From JAUWKC01 sp035527845 (GTDB lineage: Bacteria; Planctomycetota; Phycisphaerae; Sedimentisphaerales; Anaerobacaceae): 64,000 bases of DNA. A program made the translations under genes and the position numbers. Each line of letters opens with the position of its first letter. The first letter of the stretch is position 1. Shown here in pieces: positions 23,666 to 34,896 of this stretch. The stretch covers positions 5,199 through 69,198 of the forward strand of contig DATKZT010000007.1 of NCBI GenBank assembly GCA_035527845.1, written 5' to 3'. Under the pieces are notes generated by a model. The model did no database searches. It saw nothing but the letters and a program-made list of their open reading frames with translations, and was not told the DNA's origin.

Positions 23666-26600
23666 TCGAGCAAATCAACCAAATCGGCCGGATGTGGTGG
23701 GGGTGGATGTGGCCGATGTTCTGGCAGGTGGGCGTGGTCGTCGTGCTGGTGTGGGTTATCGACCTGATAATCCGTCGGCGGGTGTGGCCGCAGGTGCGGT
23801 ACGCGCTGTGGGTGCTTGTGTTGCTGAAGCTTATTTTGCCGCCCTGGCTGGCGGCGCCGACGAGTGTCACCCGCCAGCTGGCGCCTCTGGCAACCGAGGC
23901 GGTAAAGTACAGCTTCTTTACCGACGAACCCGCTATCGGTCCGCCCGCTGAGCAGGCCGCGGCGCCGGTGACGACGGACGTCGAAGCATTGATAGTGAAG
24001 CCGCCTGTCACTTATGATGTCCCGATGGCTCTCAGGCCTCAAATGCCGGCAAGGGATCCTGCCGGCGTTGCTGATTCTGATGAGGCAAGCCACGTGTCCG
24101 AGGAAAGAGGTCCCCGCCTGAGCAGGCAAAGCTGGGCGATGTTAGTTTGGATGATGGGGGTGGTGACATTGGCGTGCTGGCTGGTGCTGAGGTTTCGGCG
24201 GCTGCGAAGGCGCCATGCAAAGAATGGGCGGAGCGAACTGCCGGCGCGGTTCGAGCAGTTGTTGGCGGAGGCGGCGGCGAAACTGAGACTGCGTCGGCTG
24301 CCGGAGGTCGTTCTGTCACGGGACGTGGTTAGTCCGGCGGTGTTCGGGGTCTTTCGGCCTGTGCTGCTGATGCCGGCCGGTGAAGTGAACAGGCTCTGCC
24401 GTCGGGAGCTTGAGCACGTCCTGCTGCACGAGCTTGCCCACATCAAGCGAGGCGACCTGAAGGTGCACGCCTTTTATATGGTCCTTCAGATTATCTATTG
24501 GTTCAATCCGCTGCTGTGGCTGGTCCGGCGGCAATTGCAGCATCTGCGGGAACTGTGTTGCGACGCGACGGTGGCGAGAATTCTGCGCGAAGAGACAACG
24601 GGGTATCGTGAAACCATCCTTCAGACGGCGCGACGCCTGTTGGCCAGGCCGGCCGAGCCGGGGATGGGCTTGCTGGGTCTGTTCGAAGATTCGGCGCGAC
24701 TGGTGACACGCCTGAAATGGCTGGAAAAGAAGACGTGGAAGCATCGCGGCCTGCGCCTCGCCACGGTCTTTGTCATCGTCGCCGTCATGGCCGCCTGCGT
24801 GCTGCCAATGGCCAAGGTGGAGGAGGAGTCGGGGTCGGGGGTGGACGATCTGCCGGTTGTTCGTACCAGCCGCGAAAGGCGTGATGGTACGGAATTCTAT
24901 ATGGGCACGAAGACGAAGGAGGGTTTGTCAATCTTCTCCCAAGCGGAACCGATGGCGCTTAGCTTTAGGATAACAGGAGAATTGAAGGCGGGCGCCGGGA
25001 AAGAGCTGGAGGTGCCTCTGGTGACAATTCCGACGGACGCACAAATCGTGAAGGAGGAACACGAGCGGTTGAGAGAAGCGACGTTGAAGCTTCTGAAGAC
25101 TTCCGGGGACTTTGTCGAACCTCGTTATGTTCGCAGCCGAGTGGATAAGGACATAGTTTCGGTGGCTTTTATGTTCAAGGGACCTGAGGACCCGCAGAGG
25201 CGGATAAAACTTACGGTGCGGGTGGCAGACTCAGAGAGAAACACCCTTGGGATGCTGGTGCGTCAATGCCGTGACCAGAGGATTATCGCAAAGAACCCGC
25301 CGGTGATTTTGAGCGACCGTCCTCTAATATCGCGTGTCAATATGGAAGAGCTGCACCTCGATGAGGGATTACTGGAGAAAGCAGCGCGAATTGAGGTGAG
25401 GTTCGAGGAGCTTGCCCGTGTGAAAGAGGGGCGCCAGTTCGGTGATATTGAAGAGGCGTTCGAGCTGTACCGTCGCATCGAGATTTCGAGGGAGGTCGAG
25501 GCGTACCCGGAGGAGGAATTCAAAGTCGAGAACATTATTTTCGATGAGTCCGGCGGCAAGCTTTATGCGAAACTGGATTTCGGGTGGACCATTCACGGCG
25601 CCCTGGGCCGGACGCTCAAACATCGATTGATGCTGGAACTGCTGGATGCGGCCGGCGAAGTAGTCGGTCGAACTGAGACGGTCTTCTCCAACAAAGAAGG
25701 CGTCATTCTCCGTTACGGAAGACGCGATATTAGTCGTGCATCGGGAGAGATGTACGTTGCGCTGGGCGAATGGAGCCAGGTAAAAGAGGCAGCTCGATTC
25801 TTGCTGAAGATCAAGCCGGCGCCAGAAGACGCTGTGGTTTCAGAGCCTCAGGTAAGTCTTTGCTCAATCGAGGTGAAAATTGTTGATGCGCAGGGGCGGG
25901 CGGTGGAGGACGACTACTCGCTGGACCTGTGGCGCAGGCGATTGCCCGGAGACCAGACCGGCAATGAGGGGCAGATTCGCGGGAGAACGGGCCGATGGTA
26001 TAATTCCTGGAAGAAAGCGGACTGGATACAGTCAATCAAGAGGCTCTCAAAGTGGGAAAGGCTTTATCCGGGGGAATATATTGTCACGGCCGATCATGCG
26101 TTGCGCAAGATTGGGGACTGGTGGGACCGCGACCCGACGCCGACTGGAATCAGTGATGTAATACACGTTGATGGCGTTGAAAATAGAGATGTAATTGCGC
26201 TGGTCAGGCTGGAGGGTGATGCGCCTTTGACTATCAAGTTCATTGATTCGCAGACTTTGGAGCCTGTCAGTGAAGCGTGGCAGAGGCTGTATCGTGATGA
26301 CGGTCGACTGCTTGGAAACGGTGGGCTGGCCGACGCAAATGGTATTTCACGGTACAGGTCTTTGAAGGCGGGTACATACCGGCTGGAGTCGAGAGGTAAA
26401 GGACCAGGGATGGCCAAGAGGAAAGAGTACGTGCCGCTCGAGGAACCTGTCAAAATAGAGGTGATAAAAGGACAGGAAAATGAGGTAACCGTACGACTGG
26501 ACCCAAACGAATTAACAGAGGCCCAAATCAAGAAGCGCTGGCCGTGGTCGGTTACGGGGACGGTGAGGGATGAGCAAGGCAGGCCAATGGAAGGGGTGCG

Positions 26601-29600
26601 TGTTCAGGTAGCCGCCGGGTGGGGGACACTCGGGCGGTCGGATGAGGATGTGACTAATGCGGATGGCAGATACACGCTGAGGTTCGTACCCGGCGGATTT
26701 GTAATGGCTGAGAGGAAAGGTGCCTGGTATGCGGCGATAGTATCGGCGTTCAAGGACGGCTATTATGAGGCCAACCTGTGCAGCCAGGGGGACCTGGCGA
26801 TGGCATACGAGCCGATAGATCCCAATGCGAGAGGCAAGGAATGGAGGTATCAAGGGGTTGTCTTGCCCAACGAGCCCTACGAGGTGAATTTTGTGATGGT
26901 TCGGGCGGCGAGGATCAAGGGCAGGCTAATTGACGGGCAGGGCAGCCCGATAGGGGGGAAAGGATTGTGGCTGGCGGGTGAGGGACTTTACCCTGCCAGC
27001 AGCGTTCTGGCGAGCTTTGAGACGGATGCAGATGGGCGGTTTGCAGTCGATAGTGTTGCGCGTCAGATATGCTGGTTGACTTATCGGGGCGGGAGAAGGA
27101 AGGAAGTAACGACCGTACCTATTGATTTCTCTGAGCCGGTTGAGTACGAGGTGGTGCTGGTTTACGAGGCGCCGGAATATGGCTCGCCGAGTCTGAAGGT
27201 GGAAAAGGCCGAGCCGAGAGTGAGTGACGAGCCGGGGGCAACGGTTGAGATTGAAGAGGCGGGGTCTGGGGCGCCTCGTGCGGGGACGGATTCGGGGCAG
27301 ATGCGGGCCAGAGGCGAAGAGATTCTGAGGCGGATGCGTGAGGTTAACCGGTACTGGCTGGTGGGGCCGGCGGCGGAGGTTAAGAACTACGCTTATGATT
27401 TTGTTGTCATCGGCCAGAAGCGGGAAAAGATTGAGATTAGTGACCCTCGGGAAGTGTTCAGGGATTTTCGGCAGGGAATCGGCTACCACTCGCTTGTTCA
27501 CCGGGTAGTGTGTGAAGAGGGCGATTATGCGATTACGGAGGTGGCCGAAGATGAAGAGACGATTCGCCTGGATTTTGCGTTCGAGGACCCAATAAAGATT
27601 ATCGCCAGGCACGAGGTTGCCTTCGGGTGTAACGGCTGTTTCGTGGTGTTTCCAAAGAAGGCGAGTCTGTGGCTGGATGCGGCGAAAATGGTTCCGGTGC
27701 AAGTGAAGGCGGAAGATGTGGAGGAGCGTTTTTCGGAGTACGCAAGTGCGGCGGACGGCTGCTATGTGCCGCTTCGGATCGAGATTGAACACGAGGATTC
27801 ATCTTTTGACTGGCGGTTTCGGCTGCATGAGCCGGGACTTTGGCTTTTTGAAGAGGGCCGGTATGGGGAAGAGGGGAAGGAGCCTGCGCCGGCGGCGCTG
27901 GTGGAGAAGGTGAGAGTGAACGATGCGTCAATCACAGAGACGAAGGTGCCGAGCTACGGTACGGACTGGTGGCCGACGGTGCTATCCGTCGAGCATGGGC
28001 GGTCGGAGCAGGGCGCACAGCAGATGATTCTGACGACGCGGACGAGGAAGGATGTGACGGTTCGGGCGGTCGCCGAGCCGGGTCGAATGATATTTGAGAC
28101 GGTGGGGACGCTGCCGGTCAAAGACGGAAAGAGGCCTTCGATAGAGCTTCTTTCGGCACCCGACGTGGCGGACCTGCGGAGTGAGAAGCGCAAGGAGCTG
28201 CGAGAAGCAACGGTGCAATTGCTGGCGGCGGGTGGGAGGTTCGTGAAGCCGGGGTATTTTCATCTGGGGTGCGGGGAAGCTACGGGCCAGTGCGACGTGA
28301 GGTTCCTGTTCATGGGGCCGGAGACCGTGGAGAGACGAATCAAGGTGACGGTGGAATTGCGGGATGCGAACGGGGTTAGTCTGGCGACGATGACGCGGCA
28401 GTGCGCGGACGGCCGGATTTACGCGCGGGCGAATCGTGAGCGTGATCGCTCGGGCTCGAGGCGGGAAGAAACGAACTTGGAAGGGTTTGACATCGACTTG
28501 AAGCTGGTTGACACAACCGAGCAGATCGCAGTGACCTTCGAGGAAATGCCCCCCGACTTCGGTGAGGGCGAAGAAGCAGTTGAAACTTTGTTGTCTGACG
28601 GAAGCGACCTGGAGGTTGATGTTGAAAAGGACAAGAAAGAGGCCGTTGAGGGGATGGAGGGTACGGGGAGCGCTGAGCATTCCGCCTGGCGGGCGGATTT
28701 CGAAAGCCTGTCGGTGGAGATGTCCGGAATATGGATCTGGTGGCAGAAGCCGCAGTTCAGTATCAGCAGTGACGGTTTTGTCGAGTTCACGATGGGTAAG
28801 GGGCCGCAGGATTCATCGCGATACAAAACCACATTCAGCCTGAGACCGGAACACCTGCGGCAATTAAACAGGCTGCTGGCAGAAACGGGCTGGCTCACCG
28901 AAGCCGGCGCCAACGTCGAGCCTGGTTATACCGACGCTTCACGGATAGACATATCGCTCGTGCGGCGGGGTGAAACCACAAAAGTCTGGTGCCACGACCG
29001 AAATCCTGAGCCGTATAGCGCACTGGTCAATTTTCTGATGCGAATTTACAGGCAGGAGTGGCTGCTCAATCGGATGACGGCTGCCGCGGAGAAGGAGCGC
29101 CTCGATGCCTTTCGGGAAGTGGAGGACGAATTGAAGGCGGCAGCAGGCGAACCGATGCTGCCGCACCCGACGCCCGTTCTCGACTACCACCGTTTCATAG
29201 ATGTCTGCATTGAAGTCATTAATAACACGCGAGACAACCATCGCGAGGTAATCGCAACTGCTTTGCGGCTTTTGGGAATGCTGGGGATTGAATCCCAGCG
29301 TGATACTATTATTGGGCTGACAACGGCCGAACAGACAGCCAGCGAAGCTCAATGGTCTAAACAGAAGACGCTGGTTGTCAGGATAGCAGCGGTGAAAGCG
29401 CTGACTGCCCTGGGTGGTGAAAAGTCATTGCAACAGCTCAGGAGCCTCGCAGCGAAACACGAACAATCAGAGGTGTGGCTCAATGACGGCATAGCTGAAG
29501 GGCTGTATGAACTGGGTGGGGAGGGGTCTATCGACTCGTTGAAGGATATGGCGAGGACGACAAGTAGTGCGGCGTGGTGCCTGATAAGACTGGGACCGGC

Positions 29601-32600
29601 AGCAGTGCCGGCCATTGTGGAAATACTCGAAAAGGAATCTGCTCAAAGCCAGGTCTATCTGATACGCGAATACATTGACCACTGGAAAGAGGTGCCCAAG
29701 CCAATCGATGAGAAAGTAGTTGAAGCGGTGCGTGAGAATTTAGACTATCGTTTGGGTCATAGCACCGACTGGACTGAATATCACAGAGAACTGCTGCGAC
29801 TTGCGGGCGCCTCTCCGTTCGAAAGCGAGAGCGCCAGAGGAATTGCAGAGGCGTTTCTCGAGGCGGTCTCTGCAGGGAATGAGCGGCTAATCCGCAAGTT
29901 GGCTGTGCCGGCGGACCCGCATTACCCTGATGAGGTCATCAAATTAAGAGCCTTGTGTGCAAGAGCAAGGCTGAGAATAAACAAAGCTTATGCGGACACA
30001 AAAAATAACATGGCTTTGGCTATCGCATCCGGCCCTGACGGGGACGGGACTGAGGGCGACACTGTATCTATCTACCTCAATTTTAACAGTGGCGCGGTAT
30101 GGCGGATAAGTGCACTTGTCCTTGAGACAGGAAAGCAAAGTGATAGAAGACTAAAACGATTCCTTGAGAAGTATCCTGATGCCAAGCCTGTGGCAGGCGC
30201 GCGGATGGTGATAATCTGCAACAAGAAGGAATTTGAAAATGATGAGGCTGTTTGGTTTAATGTCCGGCTACGGAATGATGGGGACAGAGAACTTGTTGCT
30301 GCACCTTGCGAGATTGGATTCGTTGCAGTTGTGGATGGGGAGGAATATATACATGACTACAGAAGCAGAATGAACCAGTGCCACCGCGTTCGGCTTGCTG
30401 CCGGTGAGGAGCATACTGTTTCGGTCAGTGTGGAGAACTATGGATGGCTGCGGGTCAAGAATGACAGTGAGTTTTTGGAGATGTCGCCGGGTGAGCATAC
30501 GGTTCAGTTAAAGATGGAACCTGAGCCGTCGAGCGAGATCAAAGGGACCGTATACTCCGATGTCGTGACGATAACAGTTGCGGAGCCGCGAAAAGGCCCC
30601 GGCGAGGTTCAGGTCGAGCCGGGGCGTATTTCGTGGGGTGAGGCTGCTGAGGGATTGCAGCTGGGGCTGGTGTTTGAGTCGGGCAATGGGGTGTACGGCG
30701 AGGGGGATGTGGCGGGGCTCGGAGTTTATGTGCGGAATGTCGGTGATAATGAGGCGGTGTTGATTTACCACGTTCGCCAGGACAGCAAGAGCCTGGAAGG
30801 CTCATTTACGAGGCCGAGTCTGCGAGACTGGAGAGGGCAGGATGTGACTTTGAGGGCGCCCATGAGCGGCGGCGGCATGTTTGCTGAGTCGCGGAGGGTT
30901 TTAGTTCGACCGGGTGAGATTAAGTTGTTAGGCAAAGAGCGTCTGGGGATGGGGACGAACATAGATAGCGGACCGGTTGATTATTCTGCAGAGGTGGAGC
31001 CCGGGCAGTACCGGGTAAACGAGAAGGTCAATCTGGGCATTGCCAGAAGTCGGGCGTGGGTCGAATTGACCAGCGGGGAGTTGGAGCTGACGGTAAAGGA
31101 GCGTAGTGCGTGGTGGATAGCATGGGGGGAAGAGGTGGATGGGCTGCAGTTGGGGCTGAGCATGGACCGCGGGGACGGCGTGTACCGGCAAGGCGAGCTT
31201 GTCACTCTCACGGTCCATGTCCGCAATGTCGGCGATGAGGAAGTCGCGCTGACTTATGACGATTTGGCCCATTCGGCGCCGGGCGTACAGGGTACCAGAG
31301 AAAAGCCAATGATATTTGATACTTATATTATTGGCGGCAGGGCTACGGTGCGTGAGTATCGCTTGTTGTTGCGGCCGGGTGAGATGAAGATGCTTGGCAA
31401 GGTGCGGCTGCAGCTTGAGCCGCTGCTGGGAGAAAGGCAGGCGCAGTATTCGGCGGACCTTGAGGCGGGCGAATATCCCGTGAGGCATACGGTTAAGTTC
31501 GGCAGCCCCACGGAAGAGGGGTCGTGGCGCGGCCAGTTGACTACCGGAGAGGTGAAACTGGTTGTGGAAGAGCTGATGTTCGGGCCGGTTATTGAACAGT
31601 TCCTCAGGGAGCAGGGCGAGGCGAGTTCCGCTATCGACTTCGACACGCAGCGGACGCTTAGACCGGAGATGGAAACCAGTGAGGGTGTGAGCGTGGCGTC
31701 GTTTCGCCTTTGTCGCGAGCGGGGGATAGATGTTATCGCTCGGCAAGAGCGTGCCGGGCTGGCGGCAATCAGCATGGAAGTGGTGCGCCTGAATGAGAGT
31801 GACTGGGAAACCATGCCGCCGGTAGAACTGGCCAAATTGCTTGAGGAGCGGGACCGGCGGATTAAGAGGGTCAAGCAGCGCGGTTACGGCATTGTCGAAC
31901 TGAGCGGCGATTCGATTTTCGGGTTCAAGACCCGCGACGGCGGCATCGGGATGGTCCGAATAGTTGGCTTCAAAGAGGACCCGTGGGAGGTTAGGATTCG
32001 GTACAAGACGGCGCAGAAAGAAGCGGCCGAGAAAGACAGAACGGGGGCCGAGGCGGCGGAGGTCGCTGGTCTGACGGCCAAACGTCCGTGGGATCTGCAG
32101 CCCGGTGACAGTCCCTCTTCTCAGTATATCAGGACGCTGCGGCTGCTGGCCCAGGGTGGGGGGACACGCGCCGAGGCGGCCGCTCGTTTTCGCGCCATCG
32201 CCGAGCAGGCTGCCGGTTCCCGCGAGGGCGAGACTGCGGGCGAATTGGCGGTGCTGCTGGAAGAGATGGTGGAAGAAGACAGGCGGTTTAAGGAGCCAGA
32301 GCATTTGTCGGCGCTATCCGAGGGGGAGCTTATCGATTACTACGTGTACAAACTGCGGGACGTAGCCGCCGTGCAGCATGCGTACCCGGGCAAGTGTTTT
32401 GTTCTGTACTACAATCAACTCTGGCTGGGCGAAAAAGACGACAATGCCGCCCTCAAACTACGAAAGATAGGTAAGCCTGCATTGCCAAGGCTTATTGAGC
32501 TTTTGGATGACCGCCGACCGACGCGGTCAATGGGAGGCAGCGAAGCCTCCGGCGAGCATCTGCTGCGCTATGGAGACGTTGCCTTGCAGGTGGTCGAGGC

Positions 32601-34794
32601 AATTGCCGGCAGAGAATTTGGCGCGAGCCTGGAAGAGAAGGGGCTCTATTTGGTTGACTCAAGACCGGCGGCAAGGCAGGTGATTATCAGCGAGGTTAAA
32701 CATTGGTGGAATGAGAACAAGGGCAAGACCGAAGGTGAATGGATTCGCGGGTCGCTTCTCGAATCGGGAATAGGCCTGGGTTCAGGGTGGAATATCAATC
32801 GAGTAAAGGCGGCAGAGCGGCTGATTGAAATTGAGGGCGCCAAGTCCACTGATTTTTTCCGACGGCTTTCGAAGGCAGAGCCGGACTGTTATCATCTGGT
32901 TCGCCTTCTTTGGCAGGCGGGTGGAAAGGCTGTTTTGGATGACATTCGCCCGAAAGCCGCAAGCGGCAATTTCTTTGTTCGTATGGCCGCGTATAGAGCT
33001 TTGATGGAGGCCGGCGAACCGGGGATTGTTGGAAGACTAATCTCAGAGCTGGACGAGTTCGTCAAGAATCCGCGCGAATACGACAGAAGACTGATTGATC
33101 TGCTTATTTTGTCGGACCGGCAGGAGGGTGTGCTGGCGGCGGCGCGACTGCTCCGGCACGACAACGCCGACGTCGTGGAAATGGCACTGACTTCGTTTAG
33201 GGTCGTGCTGGAAACGGAAGACATGCCCTCGCCTAATCTGCGGCCGCTCGTATTTCCGTATATGGGGTCGAAGCTCGATGCCGATGCGAGCGGGCAGCCA
33301 GCCAGTAGCTGGCAGAAGCACGTGGCGGCCGGCTGGCTGATTAAGGCTGCCGAGCTTCCCTATACATGGCCGTCGGAACCATCCAAGGCAAAGTACGAAG
33401 CAGTCGTCGAGCAGGTCAGGTCGTGGTGGGCGCAGCAGACCGCCGAGTCCATCGCGTGGGGGCAGGCGGTGGAGGGGCTGCAGGTTTCCATCTCGGTTGA
33501 GAAGAATGAGTTCGGGCTGGATGAGCCGATTCTGGTGAGATGGCAGATCAGGAATGTTTCCGATGAGGACAAGACAATCATCTGGCACGAGCTGCAATAC
33601 TCGCCGGTGGTTTTCGAGATTGGCAAAAAGGGCGAGAAGAGATACATCGCGGAGGACTCGCGGCGAATGTACAACGATGCCCACCCGGCCCTTCCCGAGA
33701 AGATTGTGCTTTCGCCGGGCGATGTGAAAGAAGCGAGGTTTGACCTGCGATATTTCGGTCTGAGCCATGAGAAAGAAGGTACATACGAAATCACAGGGCT
33801 TTATTCACCAAAGGATTCGCGGCGGCTTGCCGACTATTGGCTGGGCAAGCCGGAGTACCGCGATGTGATGACGAGCCGGATTGCATCGGCGACGATGGAA
33901 ATAACGCTGACGAGGAATCCGGATTGGCTTAAAAGGCAGTTGGCAGGCGGGGAATTCTGGGACCGACTCGAGGCTGCGCGCCTTCTGGCCCCGGTCATCG
34001 GCAATGAGAAGGTTGTGGCACAACTGGAGAAGATGTACCCGCCACAGAATACCCGTCACATGGTTCGCCTGGTTTGTTTGATGGCGAGCCTGGGAGACCG
34101 CTCGCACGTGAAAGAGGTTATGGACATGTATGAGGCGGGCGGTTATGCGCCTTATATGCATGATTACAACGATGATATGATTGACTTCATCGGGCGCTGG
34201 GGCGGTGGTGTGGCCCGTTCGCCAATGGATGACACGCGCATTCGATTCAGGAAAATCGACTTTATGCACGGCGGCGGCGTTTCGGACGGCCTGGAACTGG
34301 TGGTAAAGCCGGCAAAGGAAAGCTTCGCAGCAGATGAGGATATTGTTCTTGATTTCTACATGCATAACGAGCGGCCGCCGTACAAGCTGTTTTGCATCTA
34401 TCCGGATACCCTGTGGCAATGGACATCGTGGAGAATCCAGGGTGATACGGGGGCATCGCTGCCAATGCCGCAAAGGCAAATTGAGGGGACATTGCGGCCG
34501 GTGCGCAAGGACGACTTTTTCGTTATCGCTCCACAGAAAACGATTTACTGGCAGCAGGTGATCCGAAAAGAATGGCTGCCGCCGGGCGGTCTCGCTCCGG
34601 GCGCGTACACGCTGTTTGTTTCTATGAACACAGCGCCTGCGATGAAATCGGTTATTCCGGACTACGAGCAGTTTTGTCGCAGTCACTACATTGAGCCCTG
34701 GCACGGGACGCCCGAAACAGGCCCGATCCCATTAAAGATAATCCCGGCGAAAAGGGGTGGCCCTTCGCCGCTTCTGCCAGGGCCAGTGGACTGA
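23662..34794 (+). CDS. Giant BlaR1-like M56 receptor with ~3300-residue extracytoplasmic region
   Basis: A 3710-residue protein from one uninterrupted frame. N-terminal BlaR1 module: membrane helices at about 16-36, 46-65, 157-178 and 364-385; SPAVFGVFRPVLLMP near 224; HELAH zinc motif at 256-260; ELCCDA third-ligand region near 297. The rest is predicted outside the membrane. A duplicated module lies at about 454-583 and 1497-1628 (both contain LREAT, a GPE segment, RRIK and VxFEE). A carboxypeptidase-regulatory-like fold (about 960-1013, GTVRDEQGRPMEGV) follows, with HEAT-like helices at about 1857-2030 and 2950-3170. Ig/CARDB-like beta modules begin near 2182, 2324, 2487, 3266 and 3540, three of them opening WGxxxxGLQ. 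No penicillin-binding SxxK domain was recognised. Classical BlaR1 is ~600 residues. Confidence 0.85.
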   Translation: MIEQINQIGRMWWGWMWPMFWQVGVVVVLVWVIDLIIRRRVWPQVRYALWVLVLLKLILPPWLAAPTSVTRQLAPLATEAVKYSFFTDEPAIGPPAEQAAAPVTTDVEALIVKPPVTYDVPMALRPQMPARDPAGVADSDEASHVSEERGPRLSRQSWAMLVWMMGVVTLACWLVLRFRRLRRRHAKNGRSELPARFEQLLAEAAAKLRLRRLPEVVLSRDVVSPAVFGVFRPVLLMPAGEVNRLCRRELEHVLLHELAHIKRGDLKVHAFYMVLQIIYWFNPLLWLVRRQLQHLRELCCDATVARILREETTGYRETILQTARRLLARPAEPGMGLLGLFEDSARLVTRLKWLEKKTWKHRGLRLATVFVIVAVMAACVLPMAKVEEESGSGVDDLPVVRTSRERRDGTEFYMGTKTKEGLSIFSQAEPMALSFRITGELKAGAGKELEVPLVTIPTDAQIVKEEHERLREATLKLLKTSGDFVEPRYVRSRVDKDIVSVAFMFKGPEDPQRRIKLTVRVADSERNTLGMLVRQCRDQRIIAKNPPVILSDRPLISRVNMEELHLDEGLLEKAARIEVRFEELARVKEGRQFGDIEEAFELYRRIEISREVEAYPEEEFKVENIIFDESGGKLYAKLDFGWTIHGALGRTLKHRLMLELLDAAGEVVGRTETVFSNKEGVILRYGRRDISRASGEMYVALGEWSQVKEAARFLLKIKPAPEDAVVSEPQVSLCSIEVKIVDAQGRAVEDDYSLDLWRRRLPGDQTGNEGQIRGRTGRWYNSWKKADWIQSIKRLSKWERLYPGEYIVTADHALRKIGDWWDRDPTPTGISDVIHVDGVENRDVIALVRLEGDAPLTIKFIDSQTLEPVSEAWQRLYRDDGRLLGNGGLADANGISRYRSLKAGTYRLESRGKGPGMAKRKEYVPLEEPVKIEVIKGQENEVTVRLDPNELTEAQIKKRWPWSVTGTVRDEQGRPMEGVRVQVAAGWGTLGRSDEDVTNADGRYTLRFVPGGFVMAERKGAWYAAIVSAFKDGYYEANLCSQGDLAMAYEPIDPNARGKEWRYQGVVLPNEPYEVNFVMVRAARIKGRLIDGQGSPIGGKGLWLAGEGLYPASSVLASFETDADGRFAVDSVARQICWLTYRGGRRKEVTTVPIDFSEPVEYEVVLVYEAPEYGSPSLKVEKAEPRVSDEPGATVEIEEAGSGAPRAGTDSGQMRARGEEILRRMREVNRYWLVGPAAEVKNYAYDFVVIGQKREKIEISDPREVFRDFRQGIGYHSLVHRVVCEEGDYAITEVAEDEETIRLDFAFEDPIKIIARHEVAFGCNGCFVVFPKKASLWLDAAKMVPVQVKAEDVEERFSEYASAADGCYVPLRIEIEHEDSSFDWRFRLHEPGLWLFEEGRYGEEGKEPAPAALVEKVRVNDASITETKVPSYGTDWWPTVLSVEHGRSEQGAQQMILTTRTRKDVTVRAVAEPGRMIFETVGTLPVKDGKRPSIELLSAPDVADLRSEKRKELREATVQLLAAGGRFVKPGYFHLGCGEATGQCDVRFLFMGPETVERRIKVTVELRDANGVSLATMTRQCADGRIYARANRERDRSGSRREETNLEGFDIDLKLVDTTEQIAVTFEEMPPDFGEGEEAVETLLSDGSDLEVDVEKDKKEAVEGMEGTGSAEHSAWRADFESLSVEMSGIWIWWQKPQFSISSDGFVEFTMGKGPQDSSRYKTTFSLRPEHLRQLNRLLAETGWLTEAGANVEPGYTDASRIDISLVRRGETTKVWCHDRNPEPYSALVNFLMRIYRQEWLLNRMTAAAEKERLDAFREVEDELKAAAGEPMLPHPTPVLDYHRFIDVCIEVINNTRDNHREVIATALRLLGMLGIESQRDTIIGLTTAEQTASEAQWSKQKTLVVRIAAVKALTALGGEKSLQQLRSLAAKHEQSEVWLNDGIAEGLYELGGEGSIDSLKDMARTTSSAAWCLIRLGPAAVPAIVEILEKESAQSQVYLIREYIDHWKEVPKPIDEKVVEAVRENLDYRLGHSTDWTEYHRELLRLAGASPFESESARGIAEAFLEAVSAGNERLIRKLAVPADPHYPDEVIKLRALCARARLRINKAYADTKNNMALAIASGPDGDGTEGDTVSIYLNFNSGAVWRISALVLETGKQSDRRLKRFLEKYPDAKPVAGARMVIICNKKEFENDEAVWFNVRLRNDGDRELVAAPCEIGFVAVVDGEEYIHDYRSRMNQCHRVRLAAGEEHTVSVSVENYGWLRVKNDSEFLEMSPGEHTVQLKMEPEPSSEIKGTVYSDVVTITVAEPRKGPGEVQVEPGRISWGEAAEGLQLGLVFESGNGVYGEGDVAGLGVYVRNVGDNEAVLIYHVRQDSKSLEGSFTRPSLRDWRGQDVTLRAPMSGGGMFAESRRVLVRPGEIKLLGKERLGMGTNIDSGPVDYSAEVEPGQYRVNEKVNLGIARSRAWVELTSGELELTVKERSAWWIAWGEEVDGLQLGLSMDRGDGVYRQGELVTLTVHVRNVGDEEVALTYDDLAHSAPGVQGTREKPMIFDTYIIGGRATVREYRLLLRPGEMKMLGKVRLQLEPLLGERQAQYSADLEAGEYPVRHTVKFGSPTEEGSWRGQLTTGEVKLVVEELMFGPVIEQFLREQGEASSAIDFDTQRTLRPEMETSEGVSVASFRLCRERGIDVIARQERAGLAAISMEVVRLNESDWETMPPVELAKLLEERDRRIKRVKQRGYGIVELSGDSIFGFKTRDGGIGMVRIVGFKEDPWEVRIRYKTAQKEAAEKDRTGAEAAEVAGLTAKRPWDLQPGDSPSSQYIRTLRLLAQGGGTRAEAAARFRAIAEQAAGSREGETAGELAVLLEEMVEEDRRFKEPEHLSALSEGELIDYYVYKLRDVAAVQHAYPGKCFVLYYNQLWLGEKDDNAALKLRKIGKPALPRLIELLDDRRPTRSMGGSEASGEHLLRYGDVALQVVEAIAGREFGASLEEKGLYLVDSRPAARQVIISEVKHWWNENKGKTEGEWIRGSLLESGIGLGSGWNINRVKAAERLIEIEGAKSTDFFRRLSKAEPDCYHLVRLLWQAGGKAVLDDIRPKAASGNFFVRMAAYRALMEAGEPGIVGRLISELDEFVKNPREYDRRLIDLLILSDRQEGVLAAARLLRHDNADVVEMALTSFRVVLETEDMPSPNLRPLVFPYMGSKLDADASGQPASSWQKHVAAGWLIKAAELPYTWPSEPSKAKYEAVVEQVRSWWAQQTAESIAWGQAVEGLQVSISVEKNEFGLDEPILVRWQIRNVSDEDKTIIWHELQYSPVVFEIGKKGEKRYIAEDSRRMYNDAHPALPEKIVLSPGDVKEARFDLRYFGLSHEKEGTYEITGLYSPKDSRRLADYWLGKPEYRDVMTSRIASATMEITLTRNPDWLKRQLAGGEFWDRLEAARLLAPVIGNEKVVAQLEKMYPPQNTRHMVRLVCLMASLGDRSHVKEVMDMYEAGGYAPYMHDYNDDMIDFIGRWGGGVARSPMDDTRIRFRKIDFMHGGGVSDGLELVVKPAKESFAADEDIVLDFYMHNERPPYKLFCIYPDTLWQWTSWRIQGDTGASLPMPQRQIEGTLRPVRKDDFFVIAPQKTIYWQQVIRKEWLPPGGLAPGAYTLFVSMNTAPAMKSVIPDYEQFCRSHYIEPWHGTPETGPIPLKIIPAKRGGPSPLLPGPVD

Positions 34795-34896
34795 GAGAAC
34801 GCGGATGACCGATTATTTTACACAACTTTTACTTGTTGGAACTATTTGGGTTTCTGATAATGGTGGCAGTATCACTGTTCACAGGGAGAACACAAA

